Shown here: positions 62,436-64,000 of the stretch, piece after piece
How positions within the stretch are numbered: position 1 is the stretch's first letter
Layout of the letters: each line of letters begins with the position of its first letter
Source: Betaproteobacteria bacterium
Lineage (GTDB): Bacteria > Pseudomonadota > Gammaproteobacteria > Burkholderiales > Burkholderiaceae_A
Direction of reading: 5' to 3'
Length of the DNA: 64,000 bases
Assembly: GCA_016868305.1 (NCBI GenBank)
Contig: VGHK01000003.1
Span: 1 to 64,000, forward strand
The notes under the pieces: model-generated
What the model saw: only the letters and a program-made list of their open reading frames with translations
What the model was told of the DNA's origin: nothing
Databases searched by the model: none
Position numbers and translations under genes: made by a program

Positions 62436-63770
62436 TCATCTCGCAGGCCGTGCGGTGTTGGCAACGTAGAGAACTACCGCCTTTGGCGGCTGCATCTGCG
62501 CAGAACGTGTGGTGGGGGCGATAACCAGTTGGGCTTCTGGCTCTCGTAGCTCTTCGGAGGGAATCAGCTCATAAAAGACTGTGCCAGGCAGGGGTTTGAG
62601 CGAGAGCTCTTCGGCCGCCGCAATCCGTGTCCTGCGCAGCCCCAGGACCCGCCGCTCCTGTAGCTCGGCATAACGGCTTGCCGGCCCAATGACGGCGGTC
62701 TCCATAAACAAGACCAGGTTTTCAGTCGAGGGTCCTTGCACCCCGACCACCAGCCGGCCATCGATCCAAGTGGGTTGTAGGTCAAGGGCAAAGACACCCT
62801 CACGAAAGCCAAAGCGGATCTCTCGGTAGCTCTGGCTAATCTCCTGGACTGCCTGTTCAATCTGACCGAGCAGCCGGTCGAATGCCGAATAGGGGTCCTC
62901 ATGCTGGTAGGCGGGTGTCGGTGGGGGAACGCTTGCCAAATGCAACTGACTGAGCTGCGCAGACATTCCCACTAATGCCGTGTAGGCGTTCCATGGGTGA
63001 ATCTCGGTGGATTGGGAAATCGCCTCTGCTGCTGGCAGAGCCAATACCATGCAGCTCAGTTGCTGCTGGACCAGTAGCTTTTCCTGCAGCCGCGAGGGGT
63101 CGGTCATGCCAGCCACCTGTCGCGCCACAAAGCTCGCCTTTGACCGTAGGTCTGCTGCGAGGCTGCGCAGCCGCGCAACCAGGGCCGGAGCGGCCGAGAA
63201 CCGCAACAGGGCTGGTAGCGTCTGAGTCATTCGCAGCGAGCCCCCTTCGTTGCGCACAGCGCCTAAGCGCAGGCGGGTGAACGACCCCGAGGGTGGTGGA
63301 CCAAGGGCCAGTGACAGGTTGAGCTTTAGCCTGGGTACGTCAATCGGCATCGCCTCGGAGACAAGGTCTGCTACTGGCGGCTCGTGGGCCGACAGGTACC
63401 GACCCGGTCGGTCCTCTGATTCGACGGCATGGGCGGTTGGCAGACGCAAGAAAAGATCAAGCGGCTCGTCTGTCGTCTGATTAAGCGCATCTGCTGCATC
63501 GATTTCAAGCGGGGGGTCTTCCTCGGCCTCGTACCAGACCGGGGTTCCATCCGGGAAGACGGCACGTAGCGAGAGCACCCGTATTCGGCCGCCGCTGAGC
63601 AGCGCGTTATCGAACTCCAGCCTCTCCACGCCCCAGCCCATGGGCTGCGATAGATAGGCCTTGAGCGCAGAATCAGTGGCTCGATGCAGGGCATCTTGCT
63701 GAAAATGCTGGGGGCTCAGAAGCATCCCCTCATGCCACTGTACTGGCAGGCTGGGTCGTTGAATGGTCAT
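62436..63770 (-). CDS. tssK: Type VI secretion baseplate protein TssK
   Basis: Baseplate component linking the tail to the membrane complex. 444 residues. The conserved opening is VQWHEGMLLSPQHFQQDALHR, followed by GWGVERLEFDNALLSGGRI, both characteristic. The C-terminal segment LPGTVFYELIPSEE is typical of TssK. Its ATG overlaps the tssJ stop (ATGA), so the outer-membrane lipoprotein and TssK are coupled. Confidence 0.94.
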   Translation of the reverse strand: MTIQRPSLPVQWHEGMLLSPQHFQQDALHRATDSALKAYLSQPMGWGVERLEFDNALLSGGRIRVLSLRAVFPDGTPVWYEAEEDPPLEIDAADALNQTTDEPLDLFLRLPTAHAVESEDRPGRYLSAHEPPVADLVSEAMPIDVPRLKLNLSLALGPPPSGSFTRLRLGAVRNEGGSLRMTQTLPALLRFSAAPALVARLRSLAADLRSKASFVARQVAGMTDPSRLQEKLLVQQQLSCMVLALPAAEAISQSTEIHPWNAYTALVGMSAQLSQLHLASVPPPTPAYQHEDPYSAFDRLLGQIEQAVQEISQSYREIRFGFREGVFALDLQPTWIDGRLVVGVQGPSTENLVLFMETAVIGPASRYAELQERRVLGLRRTRIAAAEELSLKPLPGTVFYELIPSEELREPEAQLVIAPTTRSAQMQPPKAVVLYVANTARPAR

Positions 63771-64000
63771 CGGGGGACTCCTTGACGAACGGCCTGGCTC
63801 GGGCCGAAATCGATAAGCACCCTTGGGGCCAAGGGGTCGAGTGTGAGGCGGTGATCTCCGGGGGAGCGATAGCCGGTGAACAGAAAAACCCGCAGAGCCC
63901 GTTCGGTAGGCAGATCCTTCTGTAACACCCGCAGGCTGTCCCCCGGGGTCAGCTCCCAGCTGCGAATAACCAGGTCATCAGGCGCTGCCTGCTGGAGAGA
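63767..64000 (-). CDS. tssJ: Type VI secretion lipoprotein TssJ, C-terminal part (cut by window edge)
   Basis: Not in the ORF track. On the minus strand a frame is open from the window edge to the TGA at 63767, giving the last 77 residues. The visible part has LTPGDSLRVLQKDLPTERALRVFLFTGYRS, the pattern of the TssJ beta-sandwich (LxPGxS...lavfayRd), and ends VRQGVPR. TssJ is the outer-membrane lipoprotein of the type VI membrane complex; its signal peptide and lipobox are outside the window. The stop overlaps the tssK start. Confidence 0.75.
   Translation of the reverse strand, partial: SLQQAAPDDLVIRSWELTPGDSLRVLQKDLPTERALRVFLFTGYRSPGDHRLTLDPLAPRVLIDFGPSQAVRQGVPR

Overview
The window looks like chromosomal DNA of a betaproteobacterium, most likely order Burkholderiales near the Alcaligenaceae. 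This rests on my memory of gene order (rne/rluC divergent, maf-yceD-rpmF-plsX-fabHDG-acpP-fabF-rpoE-rseA-rseB-mucD-lepA-lepB-rnc-era-recO-pdxJ-acpS-nagZ-uvrC), the G+C-rich sequence, and the TRAP/TAXI transporters. No database comparison was possible. No tRNA, rRNA, CRISPR array, insertion sequence or phage gene was seen.

Layout. (1) 0-8.2 kb: a TRAP transporter (DctQ/DctM) coupled to an amidase and a small membrane protein, an APC permease, an exported methyltransferase-like protein, an AEC carrier, and a hemN gene broken by an internal deletion but still preceded by a perfect FNR/ANR box. (2) 8.2-12.8 kb: a minus-strand TAXI-type TRAP operon (binding protein, fused permease, DUF1850 protein, DUF2062 protein). 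(3) 12.8-19.6 kb: the most unusual locus, a seven-gene minus-strand operon: membrane-anchored Pro-rich protein, vWA protein, PP2C phosphatase, protein kinase with an OB-like C-terminus (together a TerY-P type triad), a ZorA-like MotA/ExbB protein with a long helical tail, a ZorB-like MotB/OmpA protein, and a Pro-rich protein. (4) 19.6-29.5 kb: housekeeping genes (adhesin-E-like protein, RraA, topoisomerase IV parE-parC, htpG, two monohaem cytochromes c, moaA). (5) 29.5-56.4 kb: a long conserved block for RNA processing (rne, rluC, rnc), fatty-acid and phospholipid synthesis, the sigma-E envelope-stress module, secretion (sppA, lepB), translation (rpmF, lepA, era), repair (recO, udgB, uvrC), PLP synthesis (pdxJ) and cell-wall recycling (nagZ). 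(6) 56.5-64 kb: part of a type VI secretion locus on the minus strand (tssJ partial, tssK, tssL, tssM, tssA), cut by the window edge.

How it works together. The fatty-acid block runs from the acyl-phosphate step (PlsX) through initiation and elongation on AcpP, and AcpS, which activates AcpP, lies in the same collinear block. RpoE-RseA-RseB-MucD form the envelope-stress regulon core. The kinase, phosphatase, vWA and ZorAB operon is best read as a phosphorylation-controlled, ion-driven membrane device. A role in phage defence or stress is an inference from the families; the usual Zorya effectors (ZorC/ZorD, ZorE) are absent.
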